Below, piece by piece: positions 45,262 to 53,951 of a stretch of 64,000 bases of DNA. The notes under the pieces were generated by a model. It was not told where the DNA came from. It was given only the letters and a program-made list of their open reading frames with translations, and searched no databases. The DNA comes from Myroides sp. N17-2 (GTDB lineage Bacteria; Bacteroidota; Bacteroidia; Flavobacteriales; Flavobacteriaceae). Location of the stretch: NCBI RefSeq assembly GCF_002286775.1, contig NZ_NSGJ01000005.1:89163-153162 (forward strand). Direction: 5' to 3'. Every line of letters begins with the position of its first letter. Position 1 is the first letter of the stretch. The translations under genes and the position numbers were made by a program.

Positions 45262-45759
45262 ATGAGTTTAGAAAAGAAGAAAATAGAAGAGTTACTGTCT
45301 ACAGCGCAGCGCATAACAGATGCAAAGAATAATAAAGAAGAGTTATTACTTGATATTACTAATGGACAAAAAGACACTAATGATAAGTGGAAAGCTCTGT
45401 TAGAGGATGATGTATTACAGGATCCTAACAAATCTTACAATCTGTTTTATGGAGGAATTCAATCTTTTTTACTTAAACTGATGACTAAAAGTGATATTAG
45501 AACAGTGGTATTAGAATTAAAGACGATTATGCTTACAGGTAAAGAAAAGAAGAATATAAGTTATGGACCTCGTGGCGCTGACTCTCGTATGTCAAAGACT
45601 AAAGAAATGGAGTCTATAATAGATATCTTAACTATATGGAGTGCAACCCCTGAGGATTTTTTTAAGTTGGCGACATTGCTACTAGAGAAGAATATAGAAC
45701 TAGGTTATGTGCCTGAAGGCAGAACGTTTGGAGAATATCTACGCGTGAGTAGAAAGTAG
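45262..45759 (+). CDS. hypothetical protein paired with the ImmA/IrrE gene, 165 aa
   Basis: No family recognised. The protein is soluble, helical and charged: MSLEKKKIEELLSTAQRI then TDAKNNKEELLLDITN, FYGGIQSFLLKLM, SDIRTVVLELKTIMLTGKEK, a basic loop YGPRGADSRMSKTKEMES, and LTIWSATPEDFFKLATLL before a C-terminal EYLRVSRK. There is no signal peptide. The gap of 10 bases to the protease gene indicates cotranscription and possibly coupled translation, so it is probably a functional partner, for example a substrate, toxin-like effector or cofactor; none of these can be chosen from sequence. Confidence 0.75.
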   Translation: MSLEKKKIEELLSTAQRITDAKNNKEELLLDITNGQKDTNDKWKALLEDDVLQDPNKSYNLFYGGIQSFLLKLMTKSDIRTVVLELKTIMLTGKEKKNISYGPRGADSRMSKTKEMESIIDILTIWSATPEDFFKLATLLLEKNIELGYVPEGRTFGEYLRVSRK

Positions 45760-45776
45760 GTTATTAAATAGATTAT

Positions 45777-45816
45777 AAAGGAAAAAAACAGAGTAAGACG
45801 TTGTTCTTTTCCTTTT
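45777..45816. terminator. possible bidirectional terminator between convergent genes
   Basis: AAAGGAAAA pairs with TTTTCCTTT around a 20-base loop between the stop at 45759 and the convergent stop at 45842. The stem is A/T-rich and therefore weak. Confidence 0.45.
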
Positions 45817-45841
45817 AGAATCAGTTATTTGTAATGAGCAA

Positions 45842-46129
45842 TCACCTCAACACCAATATCAAAAAGAAGTTTATCACTAAACATTTTAATGATAAGAATG
45901 TGAAGGATTGAATACTAAACTTGCGGTTAATCATCGTGGCGATGACGAGTACAGGCAAGATGAATAGCGCATAAAGCATAGGGTCATAAGCTTCTTCGAA
46001 TACCCATTTAAAAGGCTCGGATGTATTGGTCTCGATGACATAAAGCCCTCTCATTATCCACAAGATTAGGTTCGTCGTACACAATAGAAATAGCACGATA
46101 TCTATTGTCTTTATCCAGAACATCTTCAT
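45842..46129 (-). CDS. small membrane protein translationally coupled to the M28 peptidase
   Basis: A 95-residue protein with three hydrophobic segments: IDIVLFLLCTTNLILWIM, YALFILPVLVIATMI and CLVINFFLILVL at the C-terminus. Its ATG overlaps the TAA stop of the upstream peptidase gene by one base (TAATG), so ribosomes probably reinitiate. No known family; the coupling suggests a link to the peptidase, such as anchoring or export, but this is inference. Confidence 0.68.
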   Translation of the reverse strand: MKMFWIKTIDIVLFLLCTTNLILWIMRGLYVIETNTSEPFKWVFEEAYDPMLYALFILPVLVIATMINRKFSIQSFTFLSLKCLVINFFLILVLR

Positions 46130-47148
46130 TACTTGTCTAGTTTTGGTTTATCCTTAGCATTAAGGATTGTCCACGCAGTAGCGAAGGCTAGCTGCGTACG
46201 AGTCTTTAGCTTCGGGAAGCTGATCTTGTCATAGGTATCACTTGGTTGGTGATAGTCATCGTGTGTTCCGTTAAAGTAAAACATCGCCGGTATGCCTTTC
46301 TCAGCGAAACTATAGTGATCAGAACGATAGTAGTATTGATCAGGGTGCTTCTCGTCGTTATAGGTATAGTCTAGCGTCACGTTGACAGAATTAGCATTAG
46401 CAGATTCGGACATCTTATGTAGGTCTTGACTTAGCTTATCCGCTCCGATGACATAGATATAATCTTCTTTACCTGCGTATTTCTTATCTTCACGTCCGAT
46501 CATATCGATGTTGATATTAGCGATGATATTCTCTAATGGAACGATAGGATTGGCAACATAATATTTAGAGCCAAATAGCCCAAACTCTTCTCCTGTAACG
46601 TGTAAGAACAAGACAGAACGCTTAGGTCTGATACCTTGTTTTTCTAATGATTTGAAGACTCTAGCCATTTCCATTACCGCCACAGTACCTGATCCATTAT
46701 CATCCGCTCCATAGTAGATTTGGTCTAATAATATGCCCATATGATCATAATGAGCAGAGATTACTAATACTTCTTCCGGTTTCTCGCTACCTTCTATAAA
46801 TGCCATTACATTCTCACTGTCTTTAAGACGCATCATCGCACCTCTCATAAATTTGGCAGGTACAGGCTGAATGTAACTAGTAGCTTGTTTTGGATAGGCG
46901 ATATGATGTGATTGATAGAAGTTGACTAGGTATTCAGTTGCTTTCTTTTGTCCAGGTTCACCTGTTCTTCTTCCTTCAAATTCGTCAGAAGTCAATACCT
47001 TTAGATTGACAGCCATAGAATCCGCAGATATCTGTTGCCAATAATCAGCTGTAGTCTGAATAGGTTCTACTGCTGTACTTGACGTTTTACATCCTGTAAG
47101 AGAAAGGGCAATAACTAGAAGGCTTAAGCTTATTTTATATAGGTTCAT
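46129..47148 (-). CDS. M28 family metallopeptidase lipoprotein
   Basis: A 339-residue protein with a lipoprotein signal (MNLYKISLSLLVIALSLTGC). The M28 di-zinc aminopeptidase site is clear: SAHYDHMG, GADDNGSGTVAVME, TGEEFGLFGSKYY, NIDMIGR and YRSDHYSFAEKGIPA supply the expected His, Asp, Glu, Asp and His ligands and the catalytic glutamate. It probably trims peptides in the periplasm or at the cell surface. A TATCTTTA-type box lies upstream on the minus strand. Its stop overlaps the start of a small membrane protein gene. Confidence 0.93.
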   Translation of the reverse strand: MNLYKISLSLLVIALSLTGCKTSSTAVEPIQTTADYWQQISADSMAVNLKVLTSDEFEGRRTGEPGQKKATEYLVNFYQSHHIAYPKQATSYIQPVPAKFMRGAMMRLKDSENVMAFIEGSEKPEEVLVISAHYDHMGILLDQIYYGADDNGSGTVAVMEMARVFKSLEKQGIRPKRSVLFLHVTGEEFGLFGSKYYVANPIVPLENIIANINIDMIGREDKKYAGKEDYIYVIGADKLSQDLHKMSESANANSVNVTLDYTYNDEKHPDQYYYRSDHYSFAEKGIPAMFYFNGTHDDYHQPSDTYDKISFPKLKTRTQLAFATAWTILNAKDKPKLDK

Positions 47149-47234
47149 CGTATTTACTCAAATTGTGTTTGTTGTAAAGATAAGCATTCAGTGTGGTTTG
47201 CTATAGTTTTAGTATAAGATAGCTATAGTTTTTT

Positions 47235-47242
47235 TATCTTTG
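47235..47242 (+). promoter_or_regulatory. TATCTTTG -7 box of the SDR gene
   Basis: A perfect TAnnTTTG match 20 bases before the ATG at 47263. Confidence 0.6.
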
Positions 47243-47262
47243 TTTTAAATCAAAAAAACACA

Positions 47263-48069
47263 ATGAGTAAAATCGTTTTTATTACAGGAGGTTCTTCCGG
47301 TATAGGTAAGAGTGTAGGAGAGTATTTGACACAACAAGGGTGTAAAGTATATGGTACAAGTAGAAATCCGGAGAAGGTAGTAGATTCAAAGATTCCGTTA
47401 GTCCGTCTAGATGTTCGCGATACGGCGAGTATTCAGTCTGCTATTAAGGAAGTTATAGCTATAGAAGGTCGCATAGATGTCTTAATTAATAATGCAGGAG
47501 TAGGGATCACAGGCCCAATAGAAGAGGTGCCTGCGGAACATATTTTAAACAACTTTCAGACCAATGTATTCGGGCCTATTGAGGTGATGAAAGCAGTGCT
47601 TCCTTTTATGAGAGAGAGACGATCAGGATTAATCATCAATGTGACGTCTATTGCAGGGTATATGGGATTGCCGTTTAGAGGAGTGTATTCTTCGTCTAAA
47701 GGGGCGTTAGAATTGATCACTGAAGCGATGCGTATGGAGTTAAAACCATTCAATGTAGAGGTGACTAATGTAGCTCCAGGTGACTTCGCTACGAATATAG
47801 CTGCAGGGCGTTATCACGCGCCTGTATTAGAAGATTCGGCTTATAAAGAGGTGTATCAGATGTCTTTAGATATGATGGATGAACACGTGGATAGTGGGGG
47901 TGATCCTATTGAGATGGCTAAAGCAATACACACGATTATCAATACACCTAAACCAAAGGTGAGATATGTAGTAGGGGAGCCACTTCAGAAGTTCTCACTT
48001 ATATTGAAGAAGATATTACCAGGTAAGATGTATGAGAAGATGCTGATGAAACACTATAAGATAAAATAA
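47263..48069 (+). CDS. short-chain dehydrogenase/reductase, 268 aa
   Basis: A classical SDR with the cofactor motif TGGSSGIGKS at the N-terminus, GTSRNPEKV suggesting an NADP-type arginine, LDVRD, NNAGVG, and the active-site IINVTSIAGY with Y-S-S-S-K. FRGVYSSSKGALELITEAMR is typical. The C-terminal extension (VVGEPLQKFSLILKKILPGK) is that of retinol-dehydrogenase-like SDRs acting on hydrophobic alcohols or ketones. The substrate is unknown. It is transcribed divergently from the M28 peptidase gene and is monocistronic. Confidence 0.9.
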   Translation: MSKIVFITGGSSGIGKSVGEYLTQQGCKVYGTSRNPEKVVDSKIPLVRLDVRDTASIQSAIKEVIAIEGRIDVLINNAGVGITGPIEEVPAEHILNNFQTNVFGPIEVMKAVLPFMRERRSGLIINVTSIAGYMGLPFRGVYSSSKGALELITEAMRMELKPFNVEVTNVAPGDFATNIAAGRYHAPVLEDSAYKEVYQMSLDMMDEHVDSGGDPIEMAKAIHTIINTPKPKVRYVVGEPLQKFSLILKKILPGKMYEKMLMKHYKIK

Positions 48070-48228
48070 GGTTTTTTTGTGATGTTGAATATGGGTTTAA
48101 GAGATGAGTCTGCTTGCTAAACGACAAAAAATCAACTAACAAAAGACGTTTTATCTTGCTGATATGTAAAGATTATAAAGTGTGAATAAAAACTCTTAAC
48201 AAATCATCGTTTAGAGAGATTTATATCG

Positions 48229-48236
48229 TACTTTTG
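48229..48236 (+). promoter_or_regulatory. TACTTTTG -7 box of the transaldolase-like gene
   Basis: A perfect TAnnTTTG match 35 bases before the ATG at 48271. Confidence 0.6.
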
Positions 48237-48270
48237 AGGTACAACATAACATAATATAAGATATATCATT

Positions 48271-48927
48271 ATGAAGTTTTTTATTGACACAGCTAATTTG
48301 GATCAAATTAGAGAAGCTGAGGCACTTGGGGTGTTAGATGGAGTAACAACTAACCCTTCTTTAATGGCTAAAGAAGGAATCACAGGAGCTGAGAACATTT
48401 TAAATCACTACAAAGCTATTTGTGAAATAGTAGAAGGTGATGTAAGTGCAGAGGTTATCTCTGTAGATTACGAAGGAATGATTAGAGAAGGAGAGCAGTT
48501 AGCTGCACTTAATCCTCAGATCGTAGTAAAATTACCAATGACTAAAGAAGGAGTAAAAGCGTGTAAATACTTTTCTTCTAAAGGGATCAAAACTAATGTA
48601 ACATTAGTATTCTCTGCAGGGCAAGCTTTATTAGCTGCTAAAGCAGGTGCTACTTATGTATCTCCGTTTATCGGAAGATTAGATGATATCTCTACTGATG
48701 GATTGGTATTAATCGAAGACATCCGTCTTATCTATGATAACTACGGATATGAGACTCAAATCTTAGCAGCTTCTGTACGTCACACTATGCACATCGTTAA
48801 CTGTGCTAAGTTAGGTGCTGATGTAATGACAGGACCGTTAAGTGCGATCACAGGGCTTCTAAAACACCCATTAACAGATAACGGATTAGCTCAATTCTTA
48901 GCTGATTACGCTAAAGGAAATAATTAA
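48271..48927 (+). CDS. fsa: transaldolase / fructose-6-phosphate aldolase family
   Basis: A 218-residue short transaldolase of the TalC/FSA type. Seen: [54 protein letters not shown] with the Schiff-base lysine in the family's KLP-M pattern, [19 protein letters not shown] and the barrel end [12 protein letters not shown]. Such proteins either run the transaldolase step of the pentose phosphate pathway or cleave fructose 6-phosphate; Bacteroidota members are usually called transaldolase. The symbol reflects the family, not a tested activity. The codon use is strongly biased, as for highly expressed enzymes. A terminator follows. Confidence 0.93.
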   Translation: MKFFIDTANLDQIREAEALGVLDGVTTNPSLMAKEGITGAENILNHYKAICEIVEGDVSAEVISVDYEGMIREGEQLAALNPQIVVKLPMTKEGVKACKYFSSKGIKTNVTLVFSAGQALLAAKAGATYVSPFIGRLDDISTDGLVLIEDIRLIYDNYGYETQILAASVRHTMHIVNCAKLGADVMTGPLSAITGLLKHPLTDNGLAQFLADYAKGNN

Positions 48928-48966
48928 TTTATTGTCCTATATACAATTTACAAACTACAAACTAAG

Positions 48967-49000
48967 AAAAAGGTTGCCTTAATAGGGCGACCTTTTTTTT
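48967..49000 (+). terminator. intrinsic terminator after the transaldolase-like gene
   Basis: AAAAAGGTTGCC pairs with GGGCGACCTTTTT (one wobble), followed by a T tract to 49000. Confidence 0.88.
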
Positions 49001-49032
49001 GTGGTTGGAGATGAGTTTTGTAAGTTTATATT

Positions 49033-49040
49033 TAATTTTG
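49033..49040 (+). promoter_or_regulatory. TAATTTTG -7 box of the HEAT-like gene
   Basis: A TAnnTTTG match 15 bases before the ATG at 49056, implying a leader of about ten bases. Confidence 0.55.
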
Positions 49041-49055
49041 TGTTTATTGTAATTT

Positions 49056-49613
49056 ATGGAAGAAAAGTTAAAACAGAATATAGAAGACTTCGAATTAGGA
49101 AGAATATCAAAAGCAGAACTGTTAAATAGATTAACTTATTTATTGAAAAATAATTCTAAAGAAGTACATAACATTTTTCAAGAAATTATATTATCTAAAT
49201 CAGAGGATGAATTAGAGTTAGGATTAACTCTCTTATTCTTAATTGAACAAAACAATGAGTTTACAGACATACTTAATTATTTAATTTTAGAACCTTGGCA
49301 CTCTAAATATGAAGACATTATTCACATTCTTCAAGAAAGGAAAGACCCATCTAGTGTTTCTTTTATTGTTAAGGCTATGCAGAAGAAATACGATTATTTA
49401 GAATCATATGGTACAGGTACAGGTCAGTTTGTATGTCAGTGTGGGCATGCATTAGCAAGTATAGGTACTAAAGCAGCTTTGGATGCAATTAGAGATTTAA
49501 GTAATCATTCTGAAAATATATTAATCAGAGTTGAAATGAAATATAGACTTAGAAGAGTATTAGGAGATAATTTTTTACAATCTGAAAATAGCATAAGGTG
49601 GTGGGACTTATAG
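49056..49613 (+). CDS. HEAT-repeat-like protein, 185 aa
   Basis: A soluble helical protein with no signal peptide. Two helical pairs, YEDIIHILQERKDPSSVSFI and CGHALASIGTKAALDAIRDL, resemble HEAT or PBS-lyase-type repeats, and the general plan recalls HEAT-type immunity proteins of polymorphic toxin systems. No toxin gene is adjacent, so that link is weak. The C-terminus RRVLGDNFLQSENSIRWWDL ends the protein on aromatic residues. Base composition is slightly more AT-rich than its neighbours, which would fit recent acquisition. Confidence 0.7.
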   Translation: MEEKLKQNIEDFELGRISKAELLNRLTYLLKNNSKEVHNIFQEIILSKSEDELELGLTLLFLIEQNNEFTDILNYLILEPWHSKYEDIIHILQERKDPSSVSFIVKAMQKKYDYLESYGTGTGQFVCQCGHALASIGTKAALDAIRDLSNHSENILIRVEMKYRLRRVLGDNFLQSENSIRWWDL

Positions 49614-49696
49614 TTAAAAACATTGGGGAAATCAGAATATTTGTTCAAAATAACAAGTTTAAGGTCTCTTTTATAAGAAAATAATAAATACTTATT

Positions 49697-50329
49697 ATGA
49701 CAACACCTTTAAAACAGACCTTCCTATCACTGCTATCTAAATATTCTTCTGATCAATTATTTATCAATGAGTTATGGGAAGAAGTAGAGTACAGTTATTC
49801 TAATGTAGGGAGACACTATCATACATTAATGCATCTAGAGAATATATTAGAACAATTAACTGCTATTCACGATAAAATAGATAATTGGAATGCTATGTTG
49901 TTTACATTATTTTATCACGATATAGTATATGATACTTTAATAGGGGATAATGAAGAGCAAAGTGCTGATGTAGCATTAAAACAAATGCAAAGATTAGGAA
50001 TAACAGAAGAGATATGTCAGATAGTTATCAAGCAAATTATTGCTACTAAAGCACATGAAATTGCAGAAGATAGTGATACGAACTATTTCTTAGATGCAGA
50101 TTTATCTATATTAGGGCAGTCTTTTGATTTATACACTAAGTATTTTAAAGATGTGAGAAAGGAATATTCGATTTACCTTGATGATGTTTATAATCCGGGG
50201 AGATTAAAGGTTTTAAAACATCTCATCTCAATGGATAGAATATTCAAGACAGCGTACTTCTGTGATAAGTTTGAGTTGCAAGCTAGGGATAATATAAAAC
50301 GAGAGATAGAATTATTATCAGTAAAATAA
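49697..50329 (+). CDS. predicted metal-dependent HD-superfamily phosphohydrolase (COG4339-like)
   Basis: A 210-residue HD-domain protein. YSNVGRHYHTLMHLENILEQ supplies the first histidines, MLFTLFYHDIVYDTLIGDNE carries the HD pair, IIATKAHEIAEDSDTNYFLD and DADLSILGQ provide the later histidine and aspartate. This pattern is that of COG4339 proteins, which have no confirmed substrate. It ends at a hairpin shared with the convergent peptidase gene. Confidence 0.9.
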   Translation: MTTPLKQTFLSLLSKYSSDQLFINELWEEVEYSYSNVGRHYHTLMHLENILEQLTAIHDKIDNWNAMLFTLFYHDIVYDTLIGDNEEQSADVALKQMQRLGITEEICQIVIKQIIATKAHEIAEDSDTNYFLDADLSILGQSFDLYTKYFKDVRKEYSIYLDDVYNPGRLKVLKHLISMDRIFKTAYFCDKFELQARDNIKREIELLSVK

Positions 50330-50356
50330 AAAGCCGAGAACTAAGTCTCGGCTTTA
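50329..50356. terminator. bidirectional terminator between convergent genes
   Basis: AAAGCCGAG at 50330-50338 pairs with CTCGGCTTT at 50347-50355, lying between the stops at 50329 and 50366. Confidence 0.85.
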
Positions 50357-50365
50357 CTATAAATA

Positions 50366-52558
50366 CTATTTACTCTTAGGTTTCTCTAAATAATCAAAGA
50401 AATACTGTGCTATCTTATCGTTTAAGTGCACTCTGTCTATCCCTTGTACATTGTGTTCGTGAGAAGGGTATAAGAAGTAATCTACTTGTTTCTTCGCTTT
50501 AATCGCCGCTTCTATGAATTCCATAGAATGTTGTTGAACCACTACAGGGTCTTGCGCTCCGTGGATGATAAGAAGTTTATTATTAATCTTATCAGCTTTG
50601 TTTAACAAACTTGTTTTTTCGTATCCATCAGGGTTCTCGCTAGGCATATCCATATAGCGCTCACCATACATAATCTCATACATCTTCCAGTCCATCACTG
50701 GTCCACCTGCTACACCTACTTTAAATACTTCAGGGTGATTAACAGAAAGCGTAGTAGTCATAAAACCACCAAAGCTCCATCCATATACACCTATTTTATC
50801 TTGATTCACATAAGGAAGTGATTTTAAGTAATCAACTCCTTTCATTTGATCAGCCATCTCCGCTTGACCTAACTGTCTGTGGATAACTTGTTCAAAGTCA
50901 CGTCCTCTGTTAAAACTTCCACGGCTATCTACAGTAAAGACGATATAGTCATTCTGAGCCATATAGTTAAAGAATAAGTTGGCACCACCTAACCAAGTAT
51001 TCGTTACTAACTGTGCGTGAGGTCCACCGTATACATACACCATCACAGGGTACTTCTTAGTAGCATCAAAGTTAGTAGGGTAGATAATACGTGCATTAAG
51101 AGGCGTTTTACCATCAGCAGCTGTGATTGTCGTAAACTTTGTCTCAGGCATCGTTACAACACCTGTATAAGGGTTTTTAGAAACCAATATTTCTTTCTCT
51201 TTCTTAGATTCTGCATTAACGATAGATACCTTATTAGGAGTCTCTAGGTTGTTAAATTGGTCTAAGAATAGTGATTTGTTCTTATTCAGTACCACACTAT
51301 GTGTTCCTGTTAAGGTAGTGATTTGCTCTGTTTTACCTTTTTTAAGGTTTGTTTTAAACAGTTGTCTATCTAAACCTTGGTTCGTAACCCCGATGTAATA
51401 AAGATTCTTAGCATCATCATCAAAACCTAAGAACTCATTCACGATAACGTTCTCGTGACCTAGTTTTTTAATTAACTTACCTGTCGTATCATATAAGAAT
51501 AACTGTCTATATCCATCTACTTCAGAGAAGTATAAGAACTGATCTGTCGTCCCAGGTACAAACACTAAGCTGTTAGAAGGCTCTGTGTACACTTTAGATT
51601 TCTCTTCAAATAAAGTCTTCTCTAGAGCACCTGTAGCTGTATTGTATTGGTTAACTTTTAAGTGATTTTGCTCTCTATTAAGCACACCTACATATACATA
51701 ATTACCTGAAGGATCCCAAGTAACCATAGTTAGAAATTTGTCTCCTTCTCCTATCTGTAGGGTAACTTTTTTACCTGTATAGACATCATATACTACTAAT
51801 GATACTTGCTCATTAGCCATACCTGCCATAGGATATTTGATATTCTTAACTGTCGCTACACGCTCACTCCATTGGATAATAGGGTAAGAAGATACCATAC
51901 TTTGGTCTTTTCTATAGTAAAGAAGTTGGTCTTGTTTAGGGCTCCACCACATTCCTTTGTTGATACCAAATTCGTTACGGTGTGTATCGCTATTACCATT
52001 GATAATATCAAGGGCAGGATCATTCGTCACTTTTACATCACCACCTTTATTAGTAGTAACCACGATATTATTATCATCTAACCACGCGATATGATCTCCG
52101 TTGCGAGAGATAATTTGTTGTACTCCTTTAGCATCAAATTTGAATGAGTTAACCACTTTTTTATCAGCTAGATTAACCTTGAAGTAATACTTTAACTTAT
52201 TCGTGACGTCATTTGTATAAAAATCTACTTCAGTGTCATTTAACCAAGTTAGGTTAGTAGGTATAATTCTCAACTTAAACATACTTCCTTTAGCAGAAGT
52301 ATTGATTATTTCTTCTAATTGTTTAACTGTTAAGGCAGTCTGAGATTCCCATTTATTAGCTTGACTTTTGATTAAAAGACTATCTCTATTTTTGGTTACA
52401 AAACTTAAGGTATTGTCATTTTTCCAAGACGGCTGAAGAATTCTCTCAGTAGCAAATTGTCCACCAAGGCCCATCGTAGCCTCAGTCATAGTGAAGTTGC
52501 GCTGTGCAAACATCATATTTCCCGCTACTAAAAAGAATAGTAATGATTTGTTCTTCAT
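50366..52558 (-). CDS. S9 family prolyl oligopeptidase, dipeptidyl-peptidase IV type
   Basis: A 730-residue exported peptidase with signal peptide MKNKSLLFFLVAGNMMFAQ. Residues of about 30-470 form the DPP IV-type beta-propeller (WWSPKQDQLLYYRKDQSMV, VTWDPSGNYVYVG, FLYFSEVDGYRQLFLYD). The C-terminal alpha/beta hydrolase has the nucleophile S595 in GVYGWSFGGFM, D670 in IHGAQDPVV and H702 in SHEHNVQG. It removes X-Pro or X-Ala dipeptides from protein N-termini in the periplasm, a role by family. It stands alone on the minus strand and codon use is ordinary. Confidence 0.93.
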   Translation of the reverse strand: MKNKSLLFFLVAGNMMFAQRNFTMTEATMGLGGQFATERILQPSWKNDNTLSFVTKNRDSLLIKSQANKWESQTALTVKQLEEIINTSAKGSMFKLRIIPTNLTWLNDTEVDFYTNDVTNKLKYYFKVNLADKKVVNSFKFDAKGVQQIISRNGDHIAWLDDNNIVVTTNKGGDVKVTNDPALDIINGNSDTHRNEFGINKGMWWSPKQDQLLYYRKDQSMVSSYPIIQWSERVATVKNIKYPMAGMANEQVSLVVYDVYTGKKVTLQIGEGDKFLTMVTWDPSGNYVYVGVLNREQNHLKVNQYNTATGALEKTLFEEKSKVYTEPSNSLVFVPGTTDQFLYFSEVDGYRQLFLYDTTGKLIKKLGHENVIVNEFLGFDDDAKNLYYIGVTNQGLDRQLFKTNLKKGKTEQITTLTGTHSVVLNKNKSLFLDQFNNLETPNKVSIVNAESKKEKEILVSKNPYTGVVTMPETKFTTITAADGKTPLNARIIYPTNFDATKKYPVMVYVYGGPHAQLVTNTWLGGANLFFNYMAQNDYIVFTVDSRGSFNRGRDFEQVIHRQLGQAEMADQMKGVDYLKSLPYVNQDKIGVYGWSFGGFMTTTLSVNHPEVFKVGVAGGPVMDWKMYEIMYGERYMDMPSENPDGYEKTSLLNKADKINNKLLIIHGAQDPVVVQQHSMEFIEAAIKAKKQVDYFLYPSHEHNVQGIDRVHLNDKIAQYFFDYLEKPKSK

Positions 52559-52703
52559 AATTGATTATAGTTGTTTTTATGGTTGCTAATTTAAATCCAA
52601 ATATGTCACTAGCCAAATACTGTCGCAAATTTCTCTTGTTTAACTTAATCAATACCTATGTAGTAAGAGAAAATGCCTATCTTTAAAGCTTAAAATAATA
52701 AAG

Positions 52704-53399
52704 ATGCAAAAAGTAGTTTATATAACAGGAGGAACAAAAGGAATCGGTAAGGGAATAGCAAAAGCTCTTCTAGATAGTGGATATAAAGTGGCGATCTCAG
52801 GACGTAGTCTTGAGACTGTTAATGAAGCTATTAAAGAGTTAGGTCATAGTGATCAAGTATTAGCTATACAATCAGATGTGAGAAATTATGAGGATGAAGT
52901 ATCTGCCGTGGAGCAAATAGTCAATAAGTTCGGAAGATTAGATGTCGTTATTGCCAATGCAGGGGTGGGGATATTCTCTTCTGTAGAGGATATGAGTCTA
53001 GAAGATTGGAATACGATGATAGATACCAATCTTACAGGGGTGTTTCACACGCTTAAGGCTTCTGTCAAACAACTAAAAGAGAATAAAGGATACTATATAT
53101 CTATCGCTAGCTTAGCAGGTATTAACTTCTTTGCCAACGGAAGTGGGTATAATGCAAGCAAGTTTGGTGTAGTAGGATTTACACAGGCGGCGATGTTAGA
53201 TCTTAGAAATGCAGATGTAAAGGTGACTACTATTTTACCGGGGTCTGTATCGTCTAACTTTAATGACCATGAGCCTTCTGCTGCTGATCATTGGAAGATA
53301 CAGCCTGAAGATATGGGACAATTAGTAGTGGATATCTTAGCAATGAACCCTCGGGTATTGCCTAGTAAAATAGAGGTAAGACCAACTAAAACAAAATAA
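52704..53399 (+). CDS. short-chain dehydrogenase/reductase, 231 aa
   Basis: A classical SDR with TGGTKGIGKGIAKALLDSG, SGRSLETV suggesting NADP, QSDVRNYED, ANAGVGIFSSVED, and the catalytic SIASLAGINFFANGSGYNASK, where Y and K follow the serine at the usual distance. PGSVSSNF closes the cofactor site. It is shorter at the C-terminus than the SDR at 47263-48069. It lies 33 bases before the DoxX gene, so the pair may be cotranscribed; DoxX proteins often accompany redox genes. Substrate unknown. Confidence 0.92.
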   Translation: MQKVVYITGGTKGIGKGIAKALLDSGYKVAISGRSLETVNEAIKELGHSDQVLAIQSDVRNYEDEVSAVEQIVNKFGRLDVVIANAGVGIFSSVEDMSLEDWNTMIDTNLTGVFHTLKASVKQLKENKGYYISIASLAGINFFANGSGYNASKFGVVGFTQAAMLDLRNADVKVTTILPGSVSSNFNDHEPSAADHWKIQPEDMGQLVVDILAMNPRVLPSKIEVRPTKTK

Positions 53400-53431
53400 C
53401 AGAATCACAACATCACAAAAAACAATAAAAT

Positions 53432-53836
53432 ATGAATGCAGATTTCGGAAAGTTTCTCCTTAGATTAGGAGTAGGTGGACTAATGATATTTCATGGTATA
53501 CACAAGTTGATTCATGGACACGATTTTATTATTAGCCAATTAAAGGCACATAATTTGCCTGAGTTATTATGGATAGGAGTACCTGTTGGAGAGATTATAG
53601 CACCTATATTTTTGCTTGTAGGATTTGCGACTCGTATATCCGGTTCTATTATAGCGTTTACGATGTTTATGTCATTATTCTTAGTTAAAGGGATGGCTAA
53701 TTTTAATCTTGATCCTAATACAGGTGGTCTTGATGCTGAGTTAAACATCTTATATTTGTTAGCAGCACTAGCTATTGTATTTATAGGGCCAGGTACTATT
53801 CGCCTTTATAAAGGGAAAAGAGGTATTTGGGTATAG
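53432..53836 (+). CDS. DoxX family membrane protein
   Basis: A 134-residue protein with four membrane segments: LLRLGVGGLMIFHGIHKL, GVPVGEIIAPIFLLVGFAT, IIAFTMFMSLFLVKGMA and ILYLLAALAIVFIGPGTI. The GxxFxxHGxxK pattern at the N-terminus (LMIFHGIHKLIHG) is the DoxX signature. Members handle quinone or sulfur redox chemistry in the inner membrane; the role here is not known. The leader contains ACAACATCACAAAAAACAAT, shared with the next gene. Confidence 0.93.
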   Translation: MNADFGKFLLRLGVGGLMIFHGIHKLIHGHDFIISQLKAHNLPELLWIGVPVGEIIAPIFLLVGFATRISGSIIAFTMFMSLFLVKGMANFNLDPNTGGLDAELNILYLLAALAIVFIGPGTIRLYKGKRGIWV

Positions 53837-53854
53837 TTACTTTTTTGTGATTTT

Positions 53855-53901
53855 GTTCTTTTGGTATTTCGTTTTTTTATAAAGCTAAATACCAAAAGAA
53901 C
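53855..53901 (+). terminator. inverted repeat after the DoxX gene, possible terminator
   Basis: GTTCTTTTGGTATTT at 53855-53869 pairs perfectly with AAATACCAAAAGAAC at 53887-53901. The stem is A/T-rich and no T tract follows, so termination is uncertain. Confidence 0.5.
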
Positions 53902-53951
53902 ATAACATCACACTACCTTACAACTTTACAACATCACAAAAAAACAATAAA

